This document shows positions 43,376 through 51,734 of a stretch of DNA of 64,000 bases, piece by piece. The translations under genes and the position numbers were made by a program. The stretch's first letter is position 1. Every line of letters starts with the position of its first letter. The DNA is from Bacteroidales bacterium (GTDB taxonomy: Bacteria; Bacteroidota; Bacteroidia; Bacteroidales; JAGOPY01). The stretch lies in NCBI GenBank assembly GCA_017991835.1, contig JAGOPY010000006.1:67637-131636 (forward strand), given 5' to 3'. The notes beneath the pieces are model-generated. The model saw only the letters and a program-made list of their open reading frames with translations, did no database searches and was not told the origin of the DNA.

Positions 43376-43975
43376 TTAATTCCCCACTACAACTTTTGAA
43401 TACCGGATCACTTTACCATTCAGTTTATACCCTTTCTCTATTTCGTCGATCACTTTACCTTTCAGCTCATCGGAAGGGGCAGGGATATTGGTCAGCGCAT
43501 CATGAAAATCAACATCGAAAGCTTCCCCGACGGAAGGGACGGGTTCAAGCCCGCGCTGAGCAAGTAATCCTTTAAATTTTTGATAGATGAGCGTAAGCCC
43601 TTCCATCATCACCACCTCTTTGCCGTCTTCTGTTTTAAAGCCGGTGGCCAGGGCCCTTTCCAGATCGTCGATGACAGGTAGGAGGGCAACAATTATCTCT
43701 TCGGAAGCGGTTTTGCTGAGTTCTACCTTTTCTTTCAGAGTCCGTTTGCGGTAATTATCAAATTCCGAATACATCCGGAGATATTTGTCATTAACCTCGT
43801 CGTATTTAGCCTGCCACTGCCGGCTCAGTTCTTCGGAATCATCATGTTTCTTTTTCTTGTCTTTTTTTGCAGGGCTTTCTTCGCTTGCCGGTCCTGTATG
43901 GGTATCACTGCCGGTTTTTACCGATTGATCTTCGGTGGTTTCCGTTTTTTTATTTTTATCTTCTTTGCTCGTCAT
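43376..43975 (-). CDS. grpE: Nucleotide exchange factor GrpE
   Basis: Releases ADP from DnaK. The 199-residue product has an acidic, low-complexity N-terminus (about 1-50), a long coiled coil (about 50-105, with [20 protein letters not shown]) and the beta domain (about 115-197, with LVQ-type contact region and [20 protein letters not shown] and [16 protein letters not shown]). It is the first gene of a grpE-dnaJ-ABC transporter operon, with a promoter-like sequence about 80 bases upstream. Confidence 0.95.
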   Translation of the reverse strand: MTSKEDKNKKTETTEDQSVKTGSDTHTGPASEESPAKKDKKKKHDDSEELSRQWQAKYDEVNDKYLRMYSEFDNYRKRTLKEKVELSKTASEEIIVALLPVIDDLERALATGFKTEDGKEVVMMEGLTLIYQKFKGLLAQRGLEPVPSVGEAFDVDFHDALTNIPAPSDELKGKVIDEIEKGYKLNGKVIRYSKVVVGN

Positions 43976-44050
43976 GGTATTTATCTGGCTATAATAATAA
44001 ATACACCCTTTAAAGATTGATATTCAATAAATTCCTTCTTTACAAGGGTG

Positions 44051-44084
44051 CAAAAATAGTGAAACTTCGCGCTTTGCGATCAAA
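44051..44084 (-). promoter_or_regulatory. Promoter of the grpE-dnaJ operon
   Basis: On the minus strand TTTG (44084-44081) precedes TATTTTTG (44058-44051) by 22 bases, near the Bacteroidota consensus with slightly long spacing. It lies 75 bases upstream of the grpE ATG. No CIRCE-like inverted repeat is seen. Confidence 0.5.
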
Positions 44085-44157
44085 TTGTTTGCCAACCGCG
44101 ATAAAAGGACAATTTGGCAGGGCTAAGTCCCGGACAGGAAAAGACGGCATGCAGATT

Positions 44158-45462
44158 TCAGATGCGCCTGATATCGGCGCCCAGGGCGGCCAGTCGTGAA
44201 TCGATGTTCTGGTATCCCCGGTCTATCTGCTCGATATTATGGATCACACTGCGGCCTTCAGCCGAGAGCGCAGCTATCAGCAAGGCGACGCCAGCCCGTA
44301 TGTCGGGGGATACCATATCGATCCCCCTGAGCATGTGTTCTCGGTTCAGGCCGATGATCGTTGCACGGTGCGGGTCGCAGAGAATGATCTGGGCGCCCAT
44401 GTCGATCAGTTTATCGACAAAGAAAAGGCGGCTTTCGAACATTTTCTGGTGGATGAGTACACTTCCTTTAGCCTGTGTCGCCACTACCAGCACAATGCTG
44501 ATAAGGTCGGGGGTGAATCCGGGCCATGGTGCATCGGCAATGGTCATGATGGATCCATCCATAAAGGTTTCCACTTCGTAGCGGGTATGTTGCGGAATAT
44601 GAATATTCTCACCTGCCTGCTCCACCGTTATGCCCAGGCGGTTGAAGACGGTCGGGATCAATCCCAGGTCTTCCAGCCTGACGCCGGAAATGGTCAGTTC
44701 CGACTGTGTCATAGCAGCAAGACCGATGAAACTGCCCACTTCGATCATATCGGGCATCATGGTATGTATGCATCCCGCCAGATAATCGACTCCTGTAATT
44801 GTGAGCAGGTTGGAGCCTACTCCGCTGATCCGGGCACCCATGCTGTTCAGCATACGGCACAACTGGAGGATGTAAGGCTCGCATGCCGCATTGAATATTA
44901 CGGTTTTCCCTTTGGCCATTACGGCAGCCATGATGATATTGGCTGTTCCGGTGACCGAAGCTTCATCGAGCAGCATGTAGCAACCTTTGAGGTCTTCGGC
45001 TTCAACTTCGTATAGTTTTTCTTTTTCATTGAAGATAAAACGGGCGCCCAGGTTTTGTAAACCGATAAAATGGGTATCGAGCCTTCTTCGGCCTATCTTA
45101 TCGCCACCCGGATGGGGGATGTAACCTTTTCTGAACCGCGACAGCAGCGGTCCAAGGATCATGACCGAGCCGCGCAGGCTGGCCGCTTTCTGTTTGAACT
45201 GGGGTGTACGCAAGTACTCCAGGTTGATCCGGTCGGCCTGGAACTCGAAGGTTTCCGGAGCCGTTTTATTGACACTGACTCCCATATCGCGGAGCAGGTC
45301 GATCAGAAAATTCACATCGCGGATATCTGGGACATTGCTGACTGTGACCTTTTCGGGGGTCAGCAGGACGGCGCAAAGGATCTGTAATGCTTCATTCTTG
45401 GCCCCCTGCGGCCTGATGGTCCCGTTTAATCTTTTTCCGCCGTGAATTTCAAACGAACTCAT
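44158..45462 (-). CDS. murA: UDP-N-acetylglucosamine 1-carboxyvinyltransferase
   Basis: Catalyses the first committed step of peptidoglycan synthesis, transferring enolpyruvyl from PEP to UDP-GlcNAc. The 434-residue protein has LNGTIRPQGAKNEALQILCA (PEP-binding Lys-Asn) and the active-site loop PHPGGDKIGRRRLDTHFIGL. In that loop the usual Cys (Cys115 of E. coli) is Asp at residue 121. Asp enzymes remain active but are not alkylated by fosfomycin, as known from mycobacteria and chlamydia. Its start overlaps the DUF4290 stop as ATGA. Confidence 0.96.
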   Translation of the reverse strand: MSSFEIHGGKRLNGTIRPQGAKNEALQILCAVLLTPEKVTVSNVPDIRDVNFLIDLLRDMGVSVNKTAPETFEFQADRINLEYLRTPQFKQKAASLRGSVMILGPLLSRFRKGYIPHPGGDKIGRRRLDTHFIGLQNLGARFIFNEKEKLYEVEAEDLKGCYMLLDEASVTGTANIIMAAVMAKGKTVIFNAACEPYILQLCRMLNSMGARISGVGSNLLTITGVDYLAGCIHTMMPDMIEVGSFIGLAAMTQSELTISGVRLEDLGLIPTVFNRLGITVEQAGENIHIPQHTRYEVETFMDGSIMTIADAPWPGFTPDLISIVLVVATQAKGSVLIHQKMFESRLFFVDKLIDMGAQIILCDPHRATIIGLNREHMLRGIDMVSPDIRAGVALLIAALSAEGRSVIHNIEQIDRGYQNIDSRLAALGADIRRI

Positions 45463-46121
45463 CCCTGTTTCTTTTTCAGTTTATGGTATGGTTGGCCCTG
45501 GTTGCCCGGCGCCCCGAACTGGTTCCCGGTTCCTGGTTTGACGAATTTCTTCTTTTTAACAATGTTGCGTGCGAGGATTTCGTTGGTGTGGCTGAGTTTG
45601 TGCTCTTCCGACAGCTTAAGTCGGTTACCGGAGAGTTCGCCCAGATTCTTGAGAATTACTTCATCATCGACCGAATTCCTGTTCCAGTTAAGATAGGATT
45701 TCTTCAGATGATTCGCAATAGTTTTAATAAGAGCTTCTTTCTCAGGACCTTCATCATACGTCACCGCTTTATCTATGATCATTTCAATATTTTTACCGTA
45801 GTGACGGTAACGAATATTGCTTTGCTGGTATTTAATCGATTTATGAGCGAAAAGAAGTACCTCACGTGATGGGGGAGGATAAGGGGAATCGACGTCGAGT
45901 TTGAAATCGGACATTATATAAAGATGATCCCACAGTTTCTGTTTGTACTCGCCCGACTCTTTCACTTTGGGATTCATTTGCGCCATGACATTAACGATGA
46001 ATTCGGCAATGCGGGTCCGTTTTTCACGGTCTTCAATATTGGCGCAGTCCATGGCCATTTGCTGCAGATTCCGCCCGTATTCAGCAATGATCAGCTTGTT
46101 TTTCTGTGTGTTATATTCCAT
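45459..46121 (-). CDS. DUF4290 family protein
   Basis: A 220-residue, probably cytoplasmic protein of a family restricted to Bacteroidota. Characteristic parts are EYGRNLQQMAMDCANIEDRE near residue 14, VNVMAQMNPKVKESGEYKQK, LWDHLYIMSDFKLDVDSPYP near 85, and a basic Gln/Lys/Pro-rich tail. The function is unknown. It is translationally coupled to murA, an arrangement common in the phylum, suggesting a link to cell-envelope growth. Confidence 0.88.
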   Translation of the reverse strand: MEYNTQKNKLIIAEYGRNLQQMAMDCANIEDREKRTRIAEFIVNVMAQMNPKVKESGEYKQKLWDHLYIMSDFKLDVDSPYPPPSREVLLFAHKSIKYQQSNIRYRHYGKNIEMIIDKAVTYDEGPEKEALIKTIANHLKKSYLNWNRNSVDDEVILKNLGELSGNRLKLSEEHKLSHTNEILARNIVKKKKFVKPGTGNQFGAPGNQGQPYHKLKKKQG

Positions 46122-46237
46122 GTAAATTTGATTTTTGAGCTTTTCCGACTGACCGACCGGTGATAGTGCCTGATATTTCCGGAGTTTATATATGAAAGGG
46201 TATTAACCGCGCAATGTCTGAAGTCGGATTTAAAACG

Positions 46238-46246
46238 GCAAAGTTA
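46238..46246 (-). promoter_or_regulatory. -7-like box downstream of the DUF4290-murA start region
   Basis: On the minus strand TAACTTTGC fits TAnnTTTGY in the gap between the UvrD-family gene and DUF4290, about 117 bases upstream of the latter's ATG. The upstream TTG element is not at the standard distance. Confidence 0.35.
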
Positions 46247-46259
46247 CTAAATTATTTGA

Positions 46260-48578
46260 TCAAAGGATTTTAAGTTTAGCAAATTTTAACAGAAGTTGTT
46301 TCTGACCGATAAGTTGAAAGAAGATAACTGCTTTTTTATTACTGCCTTCTCCTTCCACACTTTGAACTTTTCCTTTGCCGAATTTTTCATGTTCGACCAT
46401 CATTCCGGGCTGCAGCCCGGAAAGTTCATCCTGCTTTCCGGAATCTCCGGAAGAGTAATTGGTAAAGTTTGTCAGTTTCTTCAGTTTCCTGGAGGGATCG
46501 GTTTTCCCGGGGGCAGTTTCCCGCGAGTCGGCTCCGCGTATTTTCCGGAAATCGACCGGCAGGTCATACATGGAAGTCTTCCGTGGAATTTCGATGTATT
46601 TGGGATCGATTTCATCAATAAAGCGGCTGGGATCGCAGGGTTCCAGGTTCCCCCACCGGTAACGGTTTTCGGCATAAGATACTGTTACACTATGCATTCC
46701 GCGGGTAAGGGCGACATAAAATAACCGCCGTTCCTCTTCAAGATCGGCGCGGGAATTAAGCGACTGTATGGATGGGAAAAGATTTTCTTCAAGACCCGAA
46801 ATGAAAATATGCGGAAATTCAAGCCCTTTTGCGGCATGGATTGTCATCAGGGAGACATGGTTACGGTCCGACGGATCTTTATCATCGGCGTCGGTGATCA
46901 GGGCCACATCCTGCATAAATTCATCCAGGGTGCGGAAAGCCGGGAAGTCGGGCAGGGGCATGTCATCCTCTTCCATTACCGGTTCAGGTCTGGGCGTATC
47001 GCAGAATTCCCGGATAGCGTTGAGCAATTCTTCAACATTCTCAAAACGGCTGACCCCTTCCGGCGTCTGATCTTCATAAAGATCTTTCAGAATTCCCGAT
47101 GTTGTAGCCACCGTCCGGGCAAGATCATAGGCGTCTTTGGCTTTCATCCGGGCAGAAAAACTTTTGATCATTACGACAAATTCTTCCAGTTTGTGCCGGG
47201 TGGAAGAATTGACAGCAAGCTGATAGTAATCGGGATTTTCGATGACCTGCCAGGAACTGACCTGATGCTGTCCGGCAGTGACAATGATCTTTTCCATTGT
47301 CGTTTGCCCGATCCCCCGGGCCGGGTAGTTAATGACCCGGATCAGCGCGTCTTCATCCCGGTTGTTGATTGCCAGACGGAAATAAGCCAGGAGATCTTTG
47401 ATTTCCTTGCGCTGATAGAAAGAGACACTGCCATAGATCCGGTAGGGAATATTGAGTTTCCGCAGCGATTCCTCGAACGACCTCGACTGGGCATTCGTGC
47501 GGTAAAGAACGGCAAAAGCGTCGTTTCCGAGCTGTTTGTTCATCTTTAGCTCGAAGATGGCATTGACTACGAGCGTCCCTTCTTCTGTGTCGCTTTTGGC
47601 CCTTATTAACCTGATCTTCGGCCCAGTATCATTCTGTGTCCAGATCTTTTTTTCTATTTGGTCTTTATTATTTATGATGATGCTGTTAGCTGCATTGACG
47701 ATATTCTGGGTCGACCGGTAATTCTGCTCCAGTTTGAAAATCCTGTGATCGGGATAGTCATGCCTGAAATTCAGGATATTTTGTATGCTGGCTCCCCGGA
47801 AAGCGTAGATGCTCTGAGCGTCGTCGCCAACCACGCAAATATTTTCGTTGTTAGCTGCTAGATGTTTAAGAATCAGGTATTGGCAGTAGTTGGTGTCCTG
47901 GTATTCATCCACGAGAATGTATTCGAATTTACGCTGATACTTGAGAAGGACCTCAGGGTAATGCTCCAGCAGAATATTCATATTGACCAGCAGGTCATCG
48001 AAATCCATGGCGTCAGATTTTTTGAGCCTTTCGGCATAGCTTAAGAAGATCTGCCCGATGTGCGGTTTGCCGGAGGATTGGTCAGCTGCTTTAATTTCCG
48101 GGTCGTCGAAATATTCCCTGGCCGACATCATCCGGGTTTTTGCCGAAGAGATCCTGTGAAGGATGTAGCCGGGTTGGTAAACTTTCGGATCGAGGTCCAT
48201 CTCCTTGACTATGTTGCGGATAGTACGCTTGGAGTCTTCCGTATCGTAAATGGTAAACTGTGGAGTATAGCCCAGCCGGTAACCGTCGATCCGGAGGAGC
48301 CGTGAGAAAATGGAATGGAAGGTCCCCATCCAGACGTTCCGGGCATCGGCGCCGACCAGGCTGGTGATACGTTCTTTCATCTCCCGGGCGGCTTTGTTGG
48401 TAAAGGTAAGAGCCAGGATATGAAACGGATCAATCCCTTTGTGAACCAGGTAGGCCACACGGTATGTCAGTACGCGGGTTTTCCCCGAGCCGGCACCAGC
48501 CAGGACCATGGATGGCCCTTCGTAATTGATGACAGCATTTTTTTGGGGTTCGTTCAGATCTTTCAGCAGCGATTCCAT
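46260..48578 (-). CDS. UvrD/PcrA-type DNA helicase
   Basis: A 772-residue superfamily 1A helicase, moving 3' to 5' on single-stranded DNA in excision and recombination repair. Motifs: LNEPQKNAVINYEGPSMVLA (Q motif) and GAGSGKTRVLTYRVAYLVHK (Walker A, near residue 30), FTNKAAREMKERI, EYILVDEYQDTNYCQYLILK (Walker B), VVGDDAQSIYAFRGAS, EQNYRSTQNIVNAAN and VSLMTIHAAKGLEFPHIFIS. The C-terminus has a Tudor-like RNA-polymerase-binding module (LQPGMMVEHEKFGKGKVQSV), as in PcrA. The C-terminal module and length favour PcrA/UvrD over Rep. Confidence 0.95.
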   Translation of the reverse strand: MESLLKDLNEPQKNAVINYEGPSMVLAGAGSGKTRVLTYRVAYLVHKGIDPFHILALTFTNKAAREMKERITSLVGADARNVWMGTFHSIFSRLLRIDGYRLGYTPQFTIYDTEDSKRTIRNIVKEMDLDPKVYQPGYILHRISSAKTRMMSAREYFDDPEIKAADQSSGKPHIGQIFLSYAERLKKSDAMDFDDLLVNMNILLEHYPEVLLKYQRKFEYILVDEYQDTNYCQYLILKHLAANNENICVVGDDAQSIYAFRGASIQNILNFRHDYPDHRIFKLEQNYRSTQNIVNAANSIIINNKDQIEKKIWTQNDTGPKIRLIRAKSDTEEGTLVVNAIFELKMNKQLGNDAFAVLYRTNAQSRSFEESLRKLNIPYRIYGSVSFYQRKEIKDLLAYFRLAINNRDEDALIRVINYPARGIGQTTMEKIIVTAGQHQVSSWQVIENPDYYQLAVNSSTRHKLEEFVVMIKSFSARMKAKDAYDLARTVATTSGILKDLYEDQTPEGVSRFENVEELLNAIREFCDTPRPEPVMEEDDMPLPDFPAFRTLDEFMQDVALITDADDKDPSDRNHVSLMTIHAAKGLEFPHIFISGLEENLFPSIQSLNSRADLEEERRLFYVALTRGMHSVTVSYAENRYRWGNLEPCDPSRFIDEIDPKYIEIPRKTSMYDLPVDFRKIRGADSRETAPGKTDPSRKLKKLTNFTNYSSGDSGKQDELSGLQPGMMVEHEKFGKGKVQSVEGEGSNKKAVIFFQLIGQKQLLLKFAKLKIL

Positions 48579-48687
48579 CAGTCGGAGTTAAAGCGGCAAA
48601 AATAGGCTTTCTTCTTCAAAGATGTTTGACTATTTTTAAACAGTAAATCCGGCTCCTTCCAAAGGGAGTATCCCCGGTCCGTCACAG

Positions 48688-48930
48688 CCGATAAATCGGC
48701 GGTTACTATCGGAAATCCCTTCGGGATTATCCGGTGTCCGTTCCGGACATGGCGGGTACATCCGGGTTCTGTGCCTCTCCGATAAATCGGCGGGTTATTA
48801 TCGGAAATCCCTTCGGGATTGCAGATGTCCCAGAGGGACAATTGATAATAGGATACCGATTCATCGGTTGTGAACGTATCCGTAAACCGATTCGCCGAGG
48901 CCCATGTCCCGAAGGGACATTTGAGAAACA
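48688..48930. repeat. REP-like palindromic repeats on the 3' side of the transposase gene
   Basis: Two copies of the CCGATAAATCGG unit (48688 and 48779) belong to the same family as the array at 49534-49880 and lie in the same orientation. Each unit has small inverted repeats: CCGAT-AA-ATCGG, AATCCC-TTC-GGGATT and GTCC-GTTCC-GGAC. Further palindromes TGTCCC-aga-GGGACA (near 48826) and ATGTCCC-gaa-GGGACAT (near 48903) follow. The stretch from 48579 to 48953 holds no protein gene. Confidence 0.85.
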
Positions 48931-48953
48931 TAAGAATTTTAATCCAGAAAACA

Positions 48954-49406
48954 TTACCCTAAAAGAAACCTTTCATCATATTGAATCCCACATTGGTTTA
49001 AAAAATCGACATATTCATCCCTGAAAGATTTCTTCCTGTGATGATCTTCCTGGTTCAGGATATAAGCAATGGTTCTTTGCAGCCCCCTCTGGCTGACACT
49101 AAATGCGCCGTATCCCTCCTGCCATTTAAATCCTCCGGGTACAATAAATTCATCGTTAACCCATTTTGATGATCCGCCTTTGATCAGTTTAATTGCCTCG
49201 GCAATATTAATCGTTGCCGGGATTGAGAGCAGCACATGAACGTGATTCTCTGTTCCGCCTACTGCATATGCAACCATTTTATTTTTCCTTGCAATTCCTC
49301 CCATAAACTGCCATAACCGGGGCTTGATCTCCTTCGAGATCAGATTCTTTCTTCCTTTTGTGGAGAACACGTAGTGAATGTTCACTGAGATATACGTTGA
49401 TGCCAT
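48954..49406 (-). CDS. REP-associated tyrosine transposase (IS200/Y1 family)
   Basis: A 150-residue single-strand endonuclease of the HUH Y1 group. The start STYISVNIHYVFSTKGRKNL is typical of IS200-like TnpA. The HUH metal site is GGTENHVHVLLSIP near residue 50 and the catalytic Tyr lies in RTIAYILNQEDHHRKKSF near 115. The gene is complete. There are no typical IS200 ends; instead both sides hold arrays of a short palindromic repeat, the arrangement of RAYT-REP loci in which the transposase has been domesticated to act on extragenic palindromes. The 40-bp element at 49440 lies 33 bases upstream. Confidence 0.88.
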   Translation of the reverse strand: MASTYISVNIHYVFSTKGRKNLISKEIKPRLWQFMGGIARKNKMVAYAVGGTENHVHVLLSIPATINIAEAIKLIKGGSSKWVNDEFIVPGGFKWQEGYGAFSVSQRGLQRTIAYILNQEDHHRKKSFRDEYVDFLNQCGIQYDERFLLG

Positions 49407-49439
49407 AATGTATGATTTTGAGATTAAGAAATGATCTAT

Positions 49440-49479
49440 ACTGCTTAATCCGGTTTTTCATTGAAAAATACCCGGTGGT
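49440..49479 (-). promoter_or_regulatory. Conserved 40-bp upstream element, copy C
   Basis: Third copy of the element at 6713 and 25861, here with TGCTTAATCCGGTTTTT and AAAATACCCGGTGG. It lies 33 bases upstream of the transposase start. Confidence 0.6.
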
Positions 49480-49533
49480 TCAAAAAAATATTTTGGATTT
49501 GTTGACCGGATTGAAATCCGGACGGATTATCAG

Positions 49534-49880
49534 GTGTCCGTTCCGGACATGACGGGTACATCCCGGGTTCTGTGCCTCTCCGATAAATCGGCGGGTTATT
49601 ATCGGAAATCCCTTCGGGATTATCCGATGTCTATTCCGGACATGACGGGTACATCCCGGGTTCTGTGCCTCTCCGATAAATCGGCGGGTTATTATCGGAA
49701 ATCCCTTCGGGATTATCCGATGTCCGTTCCGGACATGGCGGGTACATCCCGGGTTCTGTGCCTCTCCGATAAATCGGCGGGTTATTATCGGAAATCCCTT
49801 CGGGATTATCCGATGTCCGTTCTCCGATAAATCGGCGGACTACTATCGGAAATCCCTTCGGGATTTTCAGGTGTCCCGGA
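49534..49880. repeat. Tandem 93-bp palindromic repeat array, four units
   Basis: Units begin at 49534, 49627, 49720 and 49813. The first three are 93 bp and almost identical (a few substitutions such as GTCC/GTCT and ATGACGG/ATGGCGG); the fourth has lost 35 bp from its middle. Each unit contains three small palindromes (GTCC-GTTCC-GGAC, CCGAT-AA-ATCGG, AATCCC-TTC-GGGATT). Because 93 is divisible by three an open frame runs through it, but it is not a gene. The stretch 49407-49927 is otherwise empty apart from the 40-bp element. Confidence 0.9.
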
Positions 49881-49927
49881 GGGATATCTGCAAAAAAAGG
49901 TATCGATTCCCCGGCGTTTGGATTTTT

Positions 49928-50863
49928 TTACTGATTTAATTGATACTGGTAGGCTTCTGGCATTTTTTCGCATGATTTCAAATGCGCCTGGACATATTGC
50001 CCGCAATTGCTGCCGATAAGGTTCTCTTCCATTTCGCCGATACTCACAATGGTTTCGTATCCGGCTTCCCTGATATTCTGAATTACATCAGAATAAAAAC
50101 CTTCATCCTTAAGATCCAAAGATTCTATTTGGTTTTTTCTGGCCTTGAAAGTCGGGTTTACCGGGGTGAGCTTAATTAGAAAGATATCCGGGGAAAAATG
50201 ACGGGTCAGTACATCTGGGTCAATAATACTCTCCCTGGACACGGCGAAATTGAGGGTGATTTTTTTTCCTTCTTCATCAAAAAACTTCTCGCCGTACCGG
50301 GCCATTTGTCTGAAGTCCCATTTTCTTACCGGAATCAGCTGGTCCCTTTGCTTCAGCGAAGTTGTGTGGATTGAAAACTGGAATTGAAAGGTTTTGGGGT
50401 ACAATTCTTTCTTGATCTCAAGGAGCCGTCCGAAAAATTTATCGGTACCATTCGGGCCTATCGTTGAAAGGGAAGGGATGAATTCTTTAATGGTATAAAG
50501 TTGAGGGATTTTTTCCAGTACCGTCAGAACAGCGGGATTAAATGACGGTTCACCCATGCGGGAGAACTGGATCTTGAATTTCTCCGTTCCGATCACACCA
50601 TCTGGGAATCTCAGCCGAACCGGATAATCGACCTGGAAGAGTATTTCTTCGGCCGTAAGCCTGCCGTGATAATTCCCGCCCGCATCACAAAAAGAACAAT
50701 CAACCGGGCATCCGTAAAGGGTTGATACAATCAGTACCCATTTTTCCGAAAGTGTAAGGGGGGGTTGAACAGATTCGACGAATTCTATCAGTTTTCCTGA
50801 AGAATTCTGCGCAATATAAACTGTTGCCAGTTGGCTGTTTTCTGTTTTACTGATTACTTTCAT
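49928..50863 (-). CDS. RlmN-like radical SAM protein
   Basis: A 311-residue radical SAM enzyme. The iron-sulfur cluster motif CxxxCxxC is GCPVDCSFCD (Cys52, 56, 59), the GGE-like segment is FSRMGEPSFNPAVL, and the C-terminus has NCGQYV with Cys287, which lines up with the methyl-carrying Cys355 in the ACGQL motif of RlmN. RlmN methylates A2503 of 23S rRNA and some tRNAs. However, the position of the second essential Cys of RlmN (Cys118, seven residues before the cluster) is Ile45 here, and the protein is shorter than the 350 to 380 residues of RlmN. It may therefore do a different reaction. Its start overlaps the flavoprotein gene by 17 bases. Confidence 0.85.
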   Translation of the reverse strand: MKVISKTENSQLATVYIAQNSSGKLIEFVESVQPPLTLSEKWVLIVSTLYGCPVDCSFCDAGGNYHGRLTAEEILFQVDYPVRLRFPDGVIGTEKFKIQFSRMGEPSFNPAVLTVLEKIPQLYTIKEFIPSLSTIGPNGTDKFFGRLLEIKKELYPKTFQFQFSIHTTSLKQRDQLIPVRKWDFRQMARYGEKFFDEEGKKITLNFAVSRESIIDPDVLTRHFSPDIFLIKLTPVNPTFKARKNQIESLDLKDEGFYSDVIQNIREAGYETIVSIGEMEENLIGSNCGQYVQAHLKSCEKMPEAYQYQLNQ

Positions 50864-51734
50864 GGTGGAATATTTCCATTGCCGCTCTTACTCCATCGCC
50901 AACGGCTGCTGAGACTTGACGACAAGAGCCGTTCTTCAGGTCGCCGATCAGGTAGAGCCGGTGGCTGCTTATCAGCCCGTCCAGCTTGCCTTCCAGGCTT
51001 TTTTGAAAGAAACCGTCAGCCGGTTTTCTTCCGGTCGCAAAAATAAGATAATCCAGGAAATAATTTCTAATCGCAGACGCACTGTTGCAGGTGGCATGCA
51101 AACGTTTATCAGGAAGGATTTCCAGGCTTTTTATCTCAATATTGTCAATGTAATTTATCCTATTGTTGATAAATACATTTTCCTTAAGAACTTTCAATGC
51201 CTTGACCTGATCTCCCCGGTTGAAGATCATTACGTTATTTTCTTTTTCGGCTAATGAGAGGCTGTAATCGAAGGCAGCGTCGCCGGCACCGACGATACCG
51301 ACCGACTTCCCCGAAATGTTTTTCAGCCCGGCAATATCGGTATGTATTCGTTTGTTGCGGAAAAGCTTTGCCGGTATATTCTCAGGTGTCACCGGTACCG
51401 TTCCTGTGGCCGCGACAAGTACATCGCATGTATAATTTTCTATTATACCTTTTAATATGTAGTTATCATTCCGGTGATCGACAAAGGTAATTTCATCTTT
51501 TATTACATTGATATTAAACCGTTTGGCTTGCTTGATCATACGCCGGGCCAATTTTTCACCGGTTATTCCTTCCGGGAAACCCGGATAGTTTTCGATGAGG
51601 CGGGCATTGGTGAGCATGCCTCCGGGCCGGCTTTTTTCGATGACCACGGGATGGAGTCCCAACCGGACCATCTGAATTGCACAGGCAATGCCAGATGGAC
51701 CATAACCAATGATAATGATTTTATTTTCAGTCAT
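50847..51734 (-). CDS. Thioredoxin-reductase-like flavoprotein lacking the CxxC
   Basis: A 295-residue FAD/NAD(P)H-dependent oxidoreductase. The FAD motif IIIIGYGPSGIACAIQMVRL is at the N-terminus, ENYPGFPEGITGEKLARRM follows as in thioredoxin reductase, the NAD(P) motif is VGIVGAGDAAFDYSLSLAE near residue 145, and the second FAD motif is LYLIGDLKNGSCRQVSAAVG near 262. The redox pair CxxC, which in thioredoxin reductase precedes the NAD(P) motif, is absent (the segment reads IHTDIAGLKNISGKS). It may instead pass electrons to a partner such as a ferredoxin or flavodoxin, possibly for the radical SAM enzyme encoded next. Confidence 0.85.
   Translation of the reverse strand: MTENKIIIIGYGPSGIACAIQMVRLGLHPVVIEKSRPGGMLTNARLIENYPGFPEGITGEKLARRMIKQAKRFNINVIKDEITFVDHRNDNYILKGIIENYTCDVLVAATGTVPVTPENIPAKLFRNKRIHTDIAGLKNISGKSVGIVGAGDAAFDYSLSLAEKENNVMIFNRGDQVKALKVLKENVFINNRINYIDNIEIKSLEILPDKRLHATCNSASAIRNYFLDYLIFATGRKPADGFFQKSLEGKLDGLISSHRLYLIGDLKNGSCRQVSAAVGDGVRAAMEIFHHESNQ

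Noticed and set aside
49534-49830. 98-codon open frame made of a repeated 31-residue unit
   Set aside because: The frame is open only because the palindromic DNA repeat has a period of 93, divisible by three. The same unit occurs outside any frame at 48688-48826, so it is a DNA repeat and not a protein gene.
49534-49880. CRISPR array
   Set aside because: The whole 93-bp unit repeats with no unique spacers, and no cas gene is near.
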